From Rhizobium sp. BK399 (GTDB taxonomy: Bacteria > Pseudomonadota > Alphaproteobacteria > Rhizobiales > Rhizobiaceae): a stretch of 64,000 bases of DNA. Location: positions 1 through 64,000 of the forward strand of contig NZ_JACIAH010000003.1 in assembly GCF_014194695.1 (NCBI RefSeq), given 5' to 3'. Under the pieces are notes generated by a model. The model did not search any database, had not been told where the DNA came from, and saw only the letters and a program-made list of their open reading frames with translations. The translations under genes and the position numbers were made by a program. The stretch's first letter is position 1; each line of letters starts with the position of its first letter. Below are positions 15,628 to 23,299 of this stretch, piece by piece.

Positions 15628-15681
15628 TCCAAACGATGGGTTGGGGGCGCGCATGTTGGGTCGATGCGGTCATCGTTTGGA
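15628..15681. repeat. Intergenic inverted repeat, 11-bp arms
   Basis: TCCAAACGATG (15628-15638) and CATCGTTTGGA (15671-15681) are perfect reverse complements 32 bases apart. The surrounding 320 bases before preT hold no supported gene; a 69-codon frame at 15571-15780 looks non-coding. It could be an operator pair or part of a small RNA. Confidence 0.5.
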
Positions 15682-15847
15682 TATCGCAGTAACGAGCAGG
15701 TATCCAAATGGTTCCCGGCGCTTCTCAGAAAAATATCGATTTCTTTACTTTTTTATTTGCGGGGCGATAACAGGCTCTGACAGCCCTCGGCTCAAAAGAA
15801 AATAACAATATAAAAACAACGATATAGGCACAAAAAACTTCGAAAAT

Positions 15848-15863
15848 TTTACCGTTTGATAAA
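15848..15863. promoter_or_regulatory. Candidate RutR-like operator before preT
   Basis: TTTACCGTTTGATAAA matches 10 of the 14 fixed positions of the RutR palindrome TTGACCA-N2-TGGTCAA. It shares two of its deviations with the site before the ureidopropionase gene, and lies 60 bases before the preT start. Confidence 0.4.
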
Positions 15864-15923
15864 TTTTTGAAGCTGAGTTACGCTTTCCCTCACTGGCCGT
15901 TTACCAATAATGAGGGAACTTCA

Positions 15924-17285
15924 ATGGAACGACTGGGAACTGGGATTCGTGCTGGCCGGCTTTCGCCCGCAGAGTACGAGTCGAATTTCTCCGATCTTCA
16001 TCCACGCCTCGACAAGCACGAGGCGCTGGTTGCAGCTGACCGCTGTTATTTCTGCTACGACGCGCCGTGCATGACGGCCTGTCCCACCTCCATCGACATT
16101 CCGCTCTTCATCCGGCAGATCGCCACTGGCAATCCGATCGGATCAGCAAAGACGATCTTCGACCAGAATATTCTGGGCGGCATGTGCGCCCGCGTCTGTC
16201 CCACCGAAGACTTGTGTGAGCAGGCCTGCGTGCGCAACACGGCAGAGGAGCGTCCTGTCGAAATCGGTCGTTTGCAGCGCTACGCTACCGACACCGCCAT
16301 GGAGGCGGATAGACAATTCTACAGCCGCGCCGCCTCATCAGGAAAGAAGGTCGCCGTGGTCGGCGCCGGTCCTGCTGGCCTTGCCGCCGCTCACCGCCTC
16401 GCCGTAAAAGGCCATGACGTCGTCATCTATGATGGCAAGGCAAAGTCCGGCGGCCTCAACGAATATGGTATCGCCACCTACAAGGCGGTCGATGACTTCG
16501 CCCAGAAGGAAGTCGACTACGTCCTTGCGATCGGCGGCATCGAAGTCCGTCACGACCAACTGCTCGGCCGCGATTTCTCACTCGCCGATCTGCAGTCGCA
16601 ATATGATGCCGTCTTCCTCGGGATCGGCCTTGCCGGTGTCAATGCGCTTCGTGTCGAAGGCGAAAACCTGGCCGGCGTCGATGATGCCGTCGACTTCATC
16701 GCAGGCCTGCGCCAGGCCACAGACAAGGGCGACGTTGCCATCGGCCGCCGCGTCGTCGTTCTAGGCGGAGGCATGACCGCCATCGACGCCGCCGTGCAGG
16801 CGAAGCTCCTCGGCGCCGAAGAGGTGACGATCTGTTATCGCCGCGGCAAGGAGCACATGAACGCCTCGGAATTCGAGCAGGATCTTGCGACGTCCAAGGG
16901 CGTCATAATCCGCCATTGGCTGGCGCCGAAGTCGATTCTTGCACAGGATGGCAAGGTCGCCGCGATCGAGGTGGAATATACCAAGCTAGTCGATGGCCGC
17001 CTGTCGACGACGGGCGAAACCGGTGTCATCGCCGCCGATCAGGTCTTCAAGGCGATCGGTCAGACCTTCGACGCGTCAGGCCTCGGTGCTCTGCGCATGG
17101 AATCCGGCCGCATCGCCATCGATGCGGATGGCAAGACTTCGCTCGACGGCGTCTGGGCCGGCGGCGACTGCGTCGTCGGCGGTGACGACCTGACCGTTTC
17201 GGCGGTCGCGCAAGGGCGCGACGCCGCTGAATCCATCAACCGTATGCTTGCTGCCGGCGCGCAGCCGGCCGTTGCCGTCGCGTGA
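15924..17285 (+). CDS. preT: Dihydropyrimidine dehydrogenase subunit PreT
   Basis: A 453-residue FAD/NAD(P)-binding subunit. Eight cysteines (41, 44, 49, 53, 88, 92, 98, 102) hold two [4Fe-4S] clusters. Then come an FAD motif VVGAGPAGLAAA (from about 145) and a second Rossmann motif VVLGGGMTAIDAA for the pyridine nucleotide. It passes electrons to PreA for reduction of uracil/thymine to the dihydro-forms, the first step of reductive pyrimidine catabolism. The start is chosen for GAGGGA before ATG 15924; upstream codons are not family-like. A glutamate synthase small subunit is the main alternative, excluded by the preA neighbour. Confidence 0.92.
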   Translation: MERLGTGIRAGRLSPAEYESNFSDLHPRLDKHEALVAADRCYFCYDAPCMTACPTSIDIPLFIRQIATGNPIGSAKTIFDQNILGGMCARVCPTEDLCEQACVRNTAEERPVEIGRLQRYATDTAMEADRQFYSRAASSGKKVAVVGAGPAGLAAAHRLAVKGHDVVIYDGKAKSGGLNEYGIATYKAVDDFAQKEVDYVLAIGGIEVRHDQLLGRDFSLADLQSQYDAVFLGIGLAGVNALRVEGENLAGVDDAVDFIAGLRQATDKGDVAIGRRVVVLGGGMTAIDAAVQAKLLGAEEVTICYRRGKEHMNASEFEQDLATSKGVIIRHWLAPKSILAQDGKVAAIEVEYTKLVDGRLSTTGETGVIAADQVFKAIGQTFDASGLGALRMESGRIAIDADGKTSLDGVWAGGDCVVGGDDLTVSAVAQGRDAAESINRMLAAGAQPAVAVA

Positions 17286-17300
17286 ATGGGAGAATGAACA

Positions 17301-18614
17301 ATGGCTGATCTCCGCAATAATTTCGTCGGCATCAAGTCGCCCAACCCGTTCTGGCTGGCCTCGGCACCGCCGACCGACAAGGCCTACAACGTCGAACGTG
17401 CCTTCAAGGCCGGATGGGGCGGCGTCGTCTGGAAGACGCTCGGTGAGGAAGGTCCGCCCGTCGTCAACGTCAACGGCCCGCGCTACGGCGCGATCTGGGG
17501 CGCCGACCGCCGCCTGCTCGGCTTGAACAACATCGAGCTCATTACCGACCGCGACCTCTACACCAACCTGCGCGAGATGAAGCAGGTGAAGATGAACTGG
17601 CCGGATCGGGCGCTGATCGCCTCGATCATGGTTCCTTGCGAGGAGAATGCCTGGAAGGCGATCCTGCCCCTGGTCGAGGAGACTGGCGCCGACGGCATCG
17701 AGCTCAACTTCGGCTGTCCTCACGGCATGTCGGAACGCGGCATGGGCTCCGCGGTCGGACAGGTGCCGGAATATATCGAAATGGTCGTGCGCTGGTGCAA
17801 GCAATACACGCGCATGCCTGTCATCACCAAGCTGACGCCCAACATCACCGATATCAGAAAGCCGGCGCGGGCCGCCAAGGCTGGCGGCACCGACGCCGTC
17901 TCGTTGATCAACACGATCAACTCAATCACCTCGGTCAATCTCGACACCTTTGCTCCGGAACCGTCGATCGACGGGCGCGGCAGCCACGGTGGCTATTGCG
18001 GACCGGCCGTCAAGCCGATCGCCCTCAACATGGTGGCCGAGATCGCTCGCGATCCGGAAACCTATGGCCTGCCGATATCAGGCATCGGCGGCGTCACGAC
18101 ATGGCGCGATGCGGCCGAGTTCCTGGTGCTCGGTGCCGGTAACGTGCAGGTCTGCACGGCGGCGATGACCTACGGCTTCAAGATCGTCCAGGAGATGATC
18201 ACCGGTCTCTCTGACTGGATGGACGCCAAGGGCCACCGCAACCTCGACGACATCACCGGCCGCGCGGTCCCGAATGTCTCGGACTGGCAGTACCTCAACC
18301 TCAACTACATCGCCAAGGCGAAGATCGACCAGGATGCCTGCATCAAGTGCGGTCGCTGCCACATCGCCTGCGAGGACACCTCGCACCAAGCGATTACCCA
18401 GTTCGTGAATGGCGTCAGGAAGTTTGAGGTGATGGAAGAGGAATGCGTCGGCTGCAATCTCTGCGTCAACGTCTGTCCTGTTGAGAATTGCATCACCATG
18501 GAGCAGCTTCCGGTTGGAGATCTCGACAAGCGCACCGGCAAGATTGTCGATCCAAATTATGCAAACTGGACGACCCATCCGAACAACCCGATGGCTCGAC
18601 AGGCCGCGGAGTGA
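17301..18614 (+). CDS. preA: Dihydropyrimidine dehydrogenase subunit PreA
   Basis: A 437-residue subunit. The N-terminal FMN-binding dihydroorotate-dehydrogenase-like barrel (about 1-320) contains NPFWLASAPPTDKAYNVERA, ELNFGCPHGMSERGMG and ISGIGGVTTWRDAAEF. The C-terminal ferredoxin domain has CIKCGRCHIAC and CVGCNLCVNVCP for two [4Fe-4S] clusters. It reduces the pyrimidine ring with electrons from PreT, encoded 15 bases upstream. Products would pass to the dihydropyrimidinase and ureidopropionase encoded at 34-37 kb. Confidence 0.94.
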   Translation: MADLRNNFVGIKSPNPFWLASAPPTDKAYNVERAFKAGWGGVVWKTLGEEGPPVVNVNGPRYGAIWGADRRLLGLNNIELITDRDLYTNLREMKQVKMNWPDRALIASIMVPCEENAWKAILPLVEETGADGIELNFGCPHGMSERGMGSAVGQVPEYIEMVVRWCKQYTRMPVITKLTPNITDIRKPARAAKAGGTDAVSLINTINSITSVNLDTFAPEPSIDGRGSHGGYCGPAVKPIALNMVAEIARDPETYGLPISGIGGVTTWRDAAEFLVLGAGNVQVCTAAMTYGFKIVQEMITGLSDWMDAKGHRNLDDITGRAVPNVSDWQYLNLNYIAKAKIDQDACIKCGRCHIACEDTSHQAITQFVNGVRKFEVMEEECVGCNLCVNVCPVENCITMEQLPVGDLDKRTGKIVDPNYANWTTHPNNPMARQAAE

Positions 18615-18624
18615 TGGACTGTAG

Positions 18625-18652
18625 CGCCGCGGCTTCTCCGCGGCCCTTTACT
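18625..18652 (+). terminator. Probable terminator after preA
   Basis: GCCGCGG-CTTCT-CCGCGGC is a perfect 7-bp hairpin followed by CCTTTA, shortly after the preA stop. Confidence 0.6.
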
Positions 18653-18661
18653 TGCTGAACC

Positions 18662-18700
18662 CTACTCCTCATTTCCACCAAGCATAGGAATGAGGAGTAG
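18662..18700. repeat. Strong intergenic hairpin
   Basis: CTACTCCTCATT and AATGAGGAGTAG pair perfectly over 12 bp around a 15-base loop, and can extend by CC/GG with one bulged T. No T-run follows. It lies between preA and the DUF1127 gene and could end transcription or belong to a small RNA. Confidence 0.5.
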
Positions 18701-18872
18701 CAGAGCCGCTGATTTCGCCTCTCGACCAGCGCCCACAATCGGACGCGTATAATCCGCAGGAAAGTTCTCTCCTAACCCGGCACACATCTCATCGCGGGTT
18801 CGGGAGCGACCGCACAAACAAAAGCGCCCGCCTGAAAAGACGAGCGCTTCGAAACCATTGCAATAGCGCTAC

Positions 18873-19016
18873 TTAGCGCGCGGCAGCCCTTGCTACCATC
18901 TCGATGTCGGCGCGATTGATGCCAAGGTCGTGCAGTTCGCGGTTGCTCATCCGGCCAAGCTCGGAGACCGTCTGACGGTACTTGCGCCAATTGTTGAAAG
19001 AACGTGCTACATTCAT
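18873..19016 (-). CDS. DUF1127 small arginine-rich protein
   Basis: This 47-residue protein matches the YjiS-like DUF1127 pattern: a short N-terminus, then WRKYRQTVSELGRMSNRELH and DLGINRADIE. In Agrobacterium and Rhodobacter such small proteins bind RNA or affect phosphate and carbon metabolism. GGAAAGGGG six bases before the ATG is a strong ribosome site. It appears to be a single-gene unit. Confidence 0.85.
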   Translation of the reverse strand: MNVARSFNNWRKYRQTVSELGRMSNRELHDLGINRADIEMVARAAAR

Positions 19017-19290
19017 GATAATCCCCTTTCCTTGGGCTTTCGAAGTTAGCTGCCAGTCGTTGGCGCTTCGATTACTTCGATGGCCTTCATATAGTGGCGC
19101 CATGTGGGGGATTGGAGCGCCAAGAATCGATCCCAGCCATGCTTGCAACGCATGTCTTCCAAAAAGGCGGGTGTTGACCGACATCGCTGAAAGCTCGCCT
19201 CGATGGCGCTTCTCTCGTGGACAGCGCGACGTTCACTAGCGGCGCTTGACCGTCAGCGACCGCCTGAGCGAGCCTCTAAAACAGGCACTA

Positions 19291-19485
19291 TTACTGGTGA
19301 GCGCTGATTTGCGGATTGGGACCTATTGGCCGGACGGTCCCATCTACGTCGCTTGTTTTTCCCCATCCCGCCCAGACAAGTATTGCAAGACTGGCAACAA
19401 AGACAAAAGCCAACGTTCCCGTCAGATCGCTACGCAAGGTGACATGCGCCTTCGTTGCTGCAATGCTGTTTGTCGCGTCAGTCAT
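19291..19485 (-). CDS. Small single-helix membrane protein, unknown
   Basis: A 64-residue frame with a polar N-terminus (MTDATNSIAATKAHVT), one strong membrane helix (TGTLAFVFVASLAILVWAGW) and a polar tail. AGAGG sits four to five bases before the ATG. Composition and ribosome site support it, but I recognise no family. It lies between two plus-strand-empty stretches. Confidence 0.5.
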   Translation of the reverse strand: MTDATNSIAATKAHVTLRSDLTGTLAFVFVASLAILVWAGWGKTSDVDGTVRPIGPNPQISAHQ

Positions 19486-19656
19486 ATAACCTCTTACGTG
19501 GCCGCATTTCGACCGCCTAAGTAGCAGGTGGAGATAAACTATGGAAGTCCTCACATTGAGCGATGACTTACTGCGGTCCTACTGAGACGGACCCAGGAAT
19601 GATCTCCCCTTGCCGCACAGCGACTACGCTCTAAAACCTTTCCAATTGGAGGATCC

Positions 19657-20079
19657 ATGAAGCCGGACGCCGACAAACCGGACACCGAGCGCATCTTCGC
19701 GGTAGACCTGTCCGACCCCGAAACAGAGGATGCAGGGATCTTCACTTGGGATGTGACCAAAGATCTCGTGTACGCCGACGCCGCGCTTGCGGAACTGTTC
19801 GGACTGGCTGCCGAGGAAACCATGCGCGGCTTGCCGCTTCAGTCGTATCTGGACCGTGTCCACCCCGAAGATCGACCGAAGCTGGCGAAAGCCATCACCG
19901 AAACCATCGTTGGCGAGCGACCTCAGCAGTCGGTCTACCGTGTCATGGCAGCAAACAATCATTACGTGCGGGTGGCTGCATTTGGCAGATGCTTTCGTGA
20001 TCGCGACGGTACGCCGGTTCTTTATTCCGGCATCGTCATCCTCGAAAGCGAGGCGGCAACGGCGACGGTCCATCACTGA
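19657..20079 (+). CDS. Stand-alone PAS domain protein
   Basis: The 140-residue protein is a single PAS fold: GIFTWDVTKDLVYADAALAE, then RVHPEDRPKLAKAI, and RVAAFGRCFRDRDGTPVLYS. No output domain follows, so it may sense a ligand and act on a partner, or be a remnant of a larger kinase. TTGGAGGATCC before the ATG is a good ribosome site. The following DUF1643 gene starts 21 bases later. Confidence 0.8.
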   Translation: MKPDADKPDTERIFAVDLSDPETEDAGIFTWDVTKDLVYADAALAELFGLAAEETMRGLPLQSYLDRVHPEDRPKLAKAITETIVGERPQQSVYRVMAANNHYVRVAAFGRCFRDRDGTPVLYSGIVILESEAATATVHH

Positions 20080-20100
20080 CGGCCGAGTGGAAAATGGCGA

Positions 20101-20589
20101 ATGAGCGACAATTTCATCGTCTCGTCAGCAGTGTTTTCAAGATGCGGTTGCTATCGATACCGGCTCGAGCGCCAATGGGACCCGCTGAAGAAAACAGTTG
20201 CGTTCTTGATGCTCAACCCATCCACCGCGAACGCACGCGACGACGACCCGACCCTTCGTCGATGCATCACCTTCGCTAGGTCGTGGGGATTCGGCGGCCT
20301 CGTGGTCGGCAACCTGTTTGCACTGAGATCGACCTCTCCAAGTTTGATCTACGAACACACCGATCCTGTTGGACCGGCGAACGATCGTTATCTTCGTAGG
20401 ATCGGCAGGGACTACAGCCAAATCGTCTGCGCGTGGGGAAGACACGGCGCGTACCTCGGACGTGGTTCCAGAGTTTTCGAAATGCTCCGGTCGTCCCGGT
20501 GCTGCGCACTCAAGCTTACATCCAACGGGCATCCTTCCCACCCGCTATATATTTCGGCGACCGCTGATCCAAAACCGTTTTGGATCTGA
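20101..20589 (+). CDS. DUF1643 domain protein
   Basis: This 162-residue protein has the family motifs FLMLNPSTANARDDDPTLRR and GGLVVGNLFALRSTSP, and ends SNGHPSHPLYI. DUF1643 proteins are widespread, of unknown biochemistry, and often found in accessory regions. The motifs suggest a nucleotide- or nucleic-acid-related enzyme, but no catalytic residue is established. Confidence 0.85.
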   Translation: MSDNFIVSSAVFSRCGCYRYRLERQWDPLKKTVAFLMLNPSTANARDDDPTLRRCITFARSWGFGGLVVGNLFALRSTSPSLIYEHTDPVGPANDRYLRRIGRDYSQIVCAWGRHGAYLGRGSRVFEMLRSSRCCALKLTSNGHPSHPLYISATADPKPFWI

Positions 20590-20657
20590 ACCGGAAAACT
20601 TGGCAACCCAGCCCAAACGCGACAAATGAAGCATGTGACCTGGGGCAGTCCCTGCGT

Positions 20658-20825
20658 TCACCGAAGCTCGTCCCGAAGAGATTGTTTTTGGCTGGGACGG
20701 TATTTCGCGGGGACGACCGAAAGAGCGACGTCAACCGATCGGGAGGCGAACACGCTACCAGCAAGCGCGACAGCCGTGGCGGCCATGACAAGCAAAAATG
20801 TGAACATGGTGGTTGGTTTCTCCAT
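20658..20825 (-). CDS. Small membrane protein, unknown
   Basis: A 55-residue frame starting MEKPTTMFTFLLVMAATAVA has a strong N-terminal hydrophobic helix, then SRSVDVALSVVPAKYRP and a charged tail. It may be a short signal-anchored protein. No strong ribosome site is visible and no family is recognised, so the call is weak. Confidence 0.4.
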   Translation of the reverse strand: MEKPTTMFTFLLVMAATAVALAGSVFASRSVDVALSVVPAKYRPSQKQSLRDELR

Positions 20826-21157
20826 TTGCGTTACGGTCCCAGAGAACATCCGGCATGTGTCGCGATTGTTTTCTCTTTCCTTGGATTTGAAAGGCGATGT
20901 AACTACGGCTTGCGCGGACAAAGTAAGATACAAAGGACGAGATGCTCGCCCGATCTCCAAAAGCTCAATAATTAGGCGATTCGCAAAATAGCTTGATTTT
21001 AAGGCGAACATCGCGCAAGCAATGCGCCTCGCGAGAGTCTATGCATGACCTCAAAACTCAAGGGCGTTTGCGACGAAGCCATGATCCCTTCCGGTCAAAC
21101 TGACATCAAAGACGGTCCGCTCCATGCGTCTCACGAGTACACGACGGTAGACGCATA
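20826..21157. other. Intergenic region before nasT
   Basis: About 330 bases without a supported gene. It should contain the nasTS promoter. I found no full sigma54 or EcfG match in it. Confidence 0.5.
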
Positions 21158-21772
21158 ATGACCCCTCTTGCCAAACCCAGCGACCTCAACGTGCTCGTCA
21201 TCGATGAGAACAGCATTCGGGCGTCGATCATCGAAGTCGGTCTGCGCGAGGCGGGCTATGACAACGTCACGCTCATCGATGACATGAATGGCCTTGCAAG
21301 GCGCATCATGGAAATCAACCCTGATGTCATCGTGATCGACCTCGAGAACCCGAACCGCGACATGCTGGAAAGCATCTTCCAGATTTCCCGCGCCGTAAAA
21401 CGCCCCATTGCCATGTTCGTCGACAAGTCGGACGAAGCTTCCATAGAGGCCGCTGTTGAAGCTGGCGTTTCCGCCTACATCGTCGACGGCCTGAAGCAGG
21501 AGCGTGTCCGCCCGATCCTCAAGATGGCTATCAGCCGTTTCAACGCCTTCTCGCGCCTGAACCGTGAGCTGGAGGAAACGCGCGGCGAACTGGAAAACCG
21601 CAGGCTGATCGACCGCGCGAAGGGGTTGCTGATGCGATCCCGCGGGCTGAGCGAAGATGAGGCCTATGCGCTCATGCGGCGCACGGCCATGAACCAGAAC
21701 AGGAAGATCGTCGAGATCGCGCAGAGCCTGATCACAGCCGCAATCCTCCTCGATCCGGGAACCGACGCATGA
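21158..21772 (+). CDS. nasT: Antiterminator response regulator NasT
   Basis: This 204-residue protein has an N-terminal receiver-like domain (about 10-125, with VLVIDENSIRASIIE and VIVIDLENPNRDML). A linker coil leads to a C-terminal ANTAR RNA-binding domain (about 140-197, RLIDRAKGLLMRSRGLSEDE and the MRRTAMNQNRKIVEIA helix). NasT binds a two-hairpin leader and prevents termination ahead of nitrate-assimilation genes. NasS, encoded next with a 4-base overlap, sequesters it without nitrate. A matching leader lies at 23.1-23.25 kb. Confidence 0.93.
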   Translation: MTPLAKPSDLNVLVIDENSIRASIIEVGLREAGYDNVTLIDDMNGLARRIMEINPDVIVIDLENPNRDMLESIFQISRAVKRPIAMFVDKSDEASIEAAVEAGVSAYIVDGLKQERVRPILKMAISRFNAFSRLNRELEETRGELENRRLIDRAKGLLMRSRGLSEDEAYALMRRTAMNQNRKIVEIAQSLITAAILLDPGTDA

Positions 21773-22983
21773 CAAGCACGCATCAGATTACCGCTGGCTT
21801 CCTGCCGCTTCTCGATAGCGCGCTTTTGGTTGTCGCCAAGGAAAAGGGCCTTGCCGCCGAACAGGACGTCGCGCTGACGCTCGTGCGTGAACGCTCCTGG
21901 GCGACGATTCGCGACCGGCTTGCGGTCAGCCATTTCGATGTGGCCCATATTCTCGCCCCCATGCCGATCGCCTGCAATCTCGGACTGACCGCACCGGCAC
22001 CGCGTATGATCGTGCCGATGGCGCTTGGACTTGGCGGCAATGCCGTGACCGTTTCCGCGGGCCTGTGGAGCGAGATGGCCGAATGCGGCGCCTCGCCGGA
22101 TCTTGATGCACTTTCCAGCGGTCTCGCCTTGCGCAGGGTCATCGACAACAGGAAAGGCGAACGACTGCGCTTTGGCGTCGTCCACCCCTATTCAGGCCAT
22201 AACTACGAGCTGCGTTACTGGCTGGCAGCAAGCGGCATTGACCCCGAGGAGGATGTAGAGATCGGCATCCTGCCGCCGCCCGATATGGCTGATGCGATGA
22301 CATCGGGTCTGATCGACGGTTATTGCGCCGGCGAGCCCTGGAATACGCTCGGCGTGCTCCACAGCGGAGCGCACTTGGCGACAGTGAAGGCGGGCATCTG
22401 GAAATCCAGTCCGGAGAAGGTGCTTGGCGTCAACAGCCGCTGGGCCGATGGTCACCCCGAAGCCCTGGCGGCTCTCTTGCGCGCTCTTTACGGCGCCTCC
22501 CTCTGGTGCGCTGACACCGGCAATCGCGAGGAACTTGCCAACCTCCTGGCGCGGCCCGCCTACGTGGATCGGCCCGCAGAAAGTCTGCTGCCCGCACTAA
22601 CCGGCCTTCTGAAAATCGGCGGAGGCGAAACGCTGAGCATCAGGGACTTTTTCGTCCCCAATGCCAAGGCGGCGACCTTTCCCTGGAAGAGCCACGCCCT
22701 ATGGTTCTATACGCAGATGGTTCGCTGGGAGCACATCCGGCATACTCCGGAGCATCAGCAGATCGCCAACGACACTTACCGGCCCGATATTTACCGAAGT
22801 GCCCTCAAGGCACTGAATATTGCCATGCCGGCCGCAAGCTCCAAGGTGGAAGGTGCGCTTCAGGTCGAAACCCCTGTCGGCTCAAGCGGCGCACTGACAC
22901 TGGGGCCGGACGGTTTCTTCGATGGCGGCCTGTTCGATCCCGCTGACGTCGACAGTTACATCGCCAGCCAGGTCCGCAGCTAA
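21769..22983 (+). CDS. nasS: Nitrate/nitrite sensor NasS (NrtA-like)
   Basis: The 404-residue protein is like the NrtA/CmpA binding proteins but has no signal peptide (it starts MTSTHQITAGFLPLLDSALL), as expected for a cytoplasmic sensor. Motifs include RERSWATIRDRLAVSHFDVA, HPYSGHNYELRYWLAASGID and GYCAGEPWNTLGV. It holds NasT inactive until nitrate or nitrite binds. Translation is coupled to nasT (ATGA). Confidence 0.92.
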   Translation: MTSTHQITAGFLPLLDSALLVVAKEKGLAAEQDVALTLVRERSWATIRDRLAVSHFDVAHILAPMPIACNLGLTAPAPRMIVPMALGLGGNAVTVSAGLWSEMAECGASPDLDALSSGLALRRVIDNRKGERLRFGVVHPYSGHNYELRYWLAASGIDPEEDVEIGILPPPDMADAMTSGLIDGYCAGEPWNTLGVLHSGAHLATVKAGIWKSSPEKVLGVNSRWADGHPEALAALLRALYGASLWCADTGNREELANLLARPAYVDRPAESLLPALTGLLKIGGGETLSIRDFFVPNAKAATFPWKSHALWFYTQMVRWEHIRHTPEHQQIANDTYRPDIYRSALKALNIAMPAASSKVEGALQVETPVGSSGALTLGPDGFFDGGLFDPADVDSYIASQVRS

Positions 22984-23108
22984 AGCATGCCCATTTTATA
23001 TGCATTGCACAATTTTTAGAGCGATTGCTGCGCATGCGTTACCGCATAAATGATCGCCTGATTTTCGCGATCAATGCTATCCATTCAAAAACAATGACTT
23101 AATTAAAC

Positions 23109-23124
23109 TGGCACGGCCCTTGCT
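23109..23124 (+). promoter_or_regulatory. Sigma54 promoter of the nitrate assimilation operon
   Basis: TGGCACGGCCCTTGCT matches the -24/-12 consensus (TGGCACG-N4-TTGC) exactly. Transcription should begin near 23135, just before the ANTAR-type leader, implying NtrC-dependent activation. Confidence 0.85.
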
Positions 23125-23136
23125 TTGTAATAGGCA

Positions 23137-23174
23137 GGCCAACAGGCCAAGAATTTGCGTCCAACGACGGGCGC
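23137..23174 (+). promoter_or_regulatory. ANTAR-type two-hairpin leader (NasT target)
   Basis: A second hairpin GCGTCC-AACGAC-GGGCGC (23157-23174) has the six-base loop with A1 and G4 that ANTAR proteins recognise. A first hairpin GGCC-AACA-GGCC (23137-23148) lies at the predicted 5' end of the transcript. Position between a sigma54 start and an attenuator fits a NasT binding site. Confidence 0.65.
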
Positions 23175-23181
23175 CCACAGC

Positions 23182-23251
23182 AAAGCCGCTGATCAGGATA
23201 TCTCGCGCACCTCCCGTGTAAGCGCGCCCTGACCAGCGGCTTTTTGTTTTT
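23182..23251 (+). terminator. Leader attenuator terminator
   Basis: AAAGCCGCTGATCAGG pairs with CCTGACCAGCGGCTTT (15 of 16 bp), followed by TTTTTGTTTTT, about 50 bases before the transporter start. It is expected to stop transcription unless NasT acts. Confidence 0.85.
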
Positions 23252-23299
23252 AACCCCTAGCGATGGATAGGCACGACCTTGTCGGGCCCCGGAGAAGCC

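Noticed and set aside
15571..15780. A 69-codon plus-strand frame before preT
   Set aside because: It starts inside the kinase terminator, lacks a ribosome site and covers the inverted repeat.
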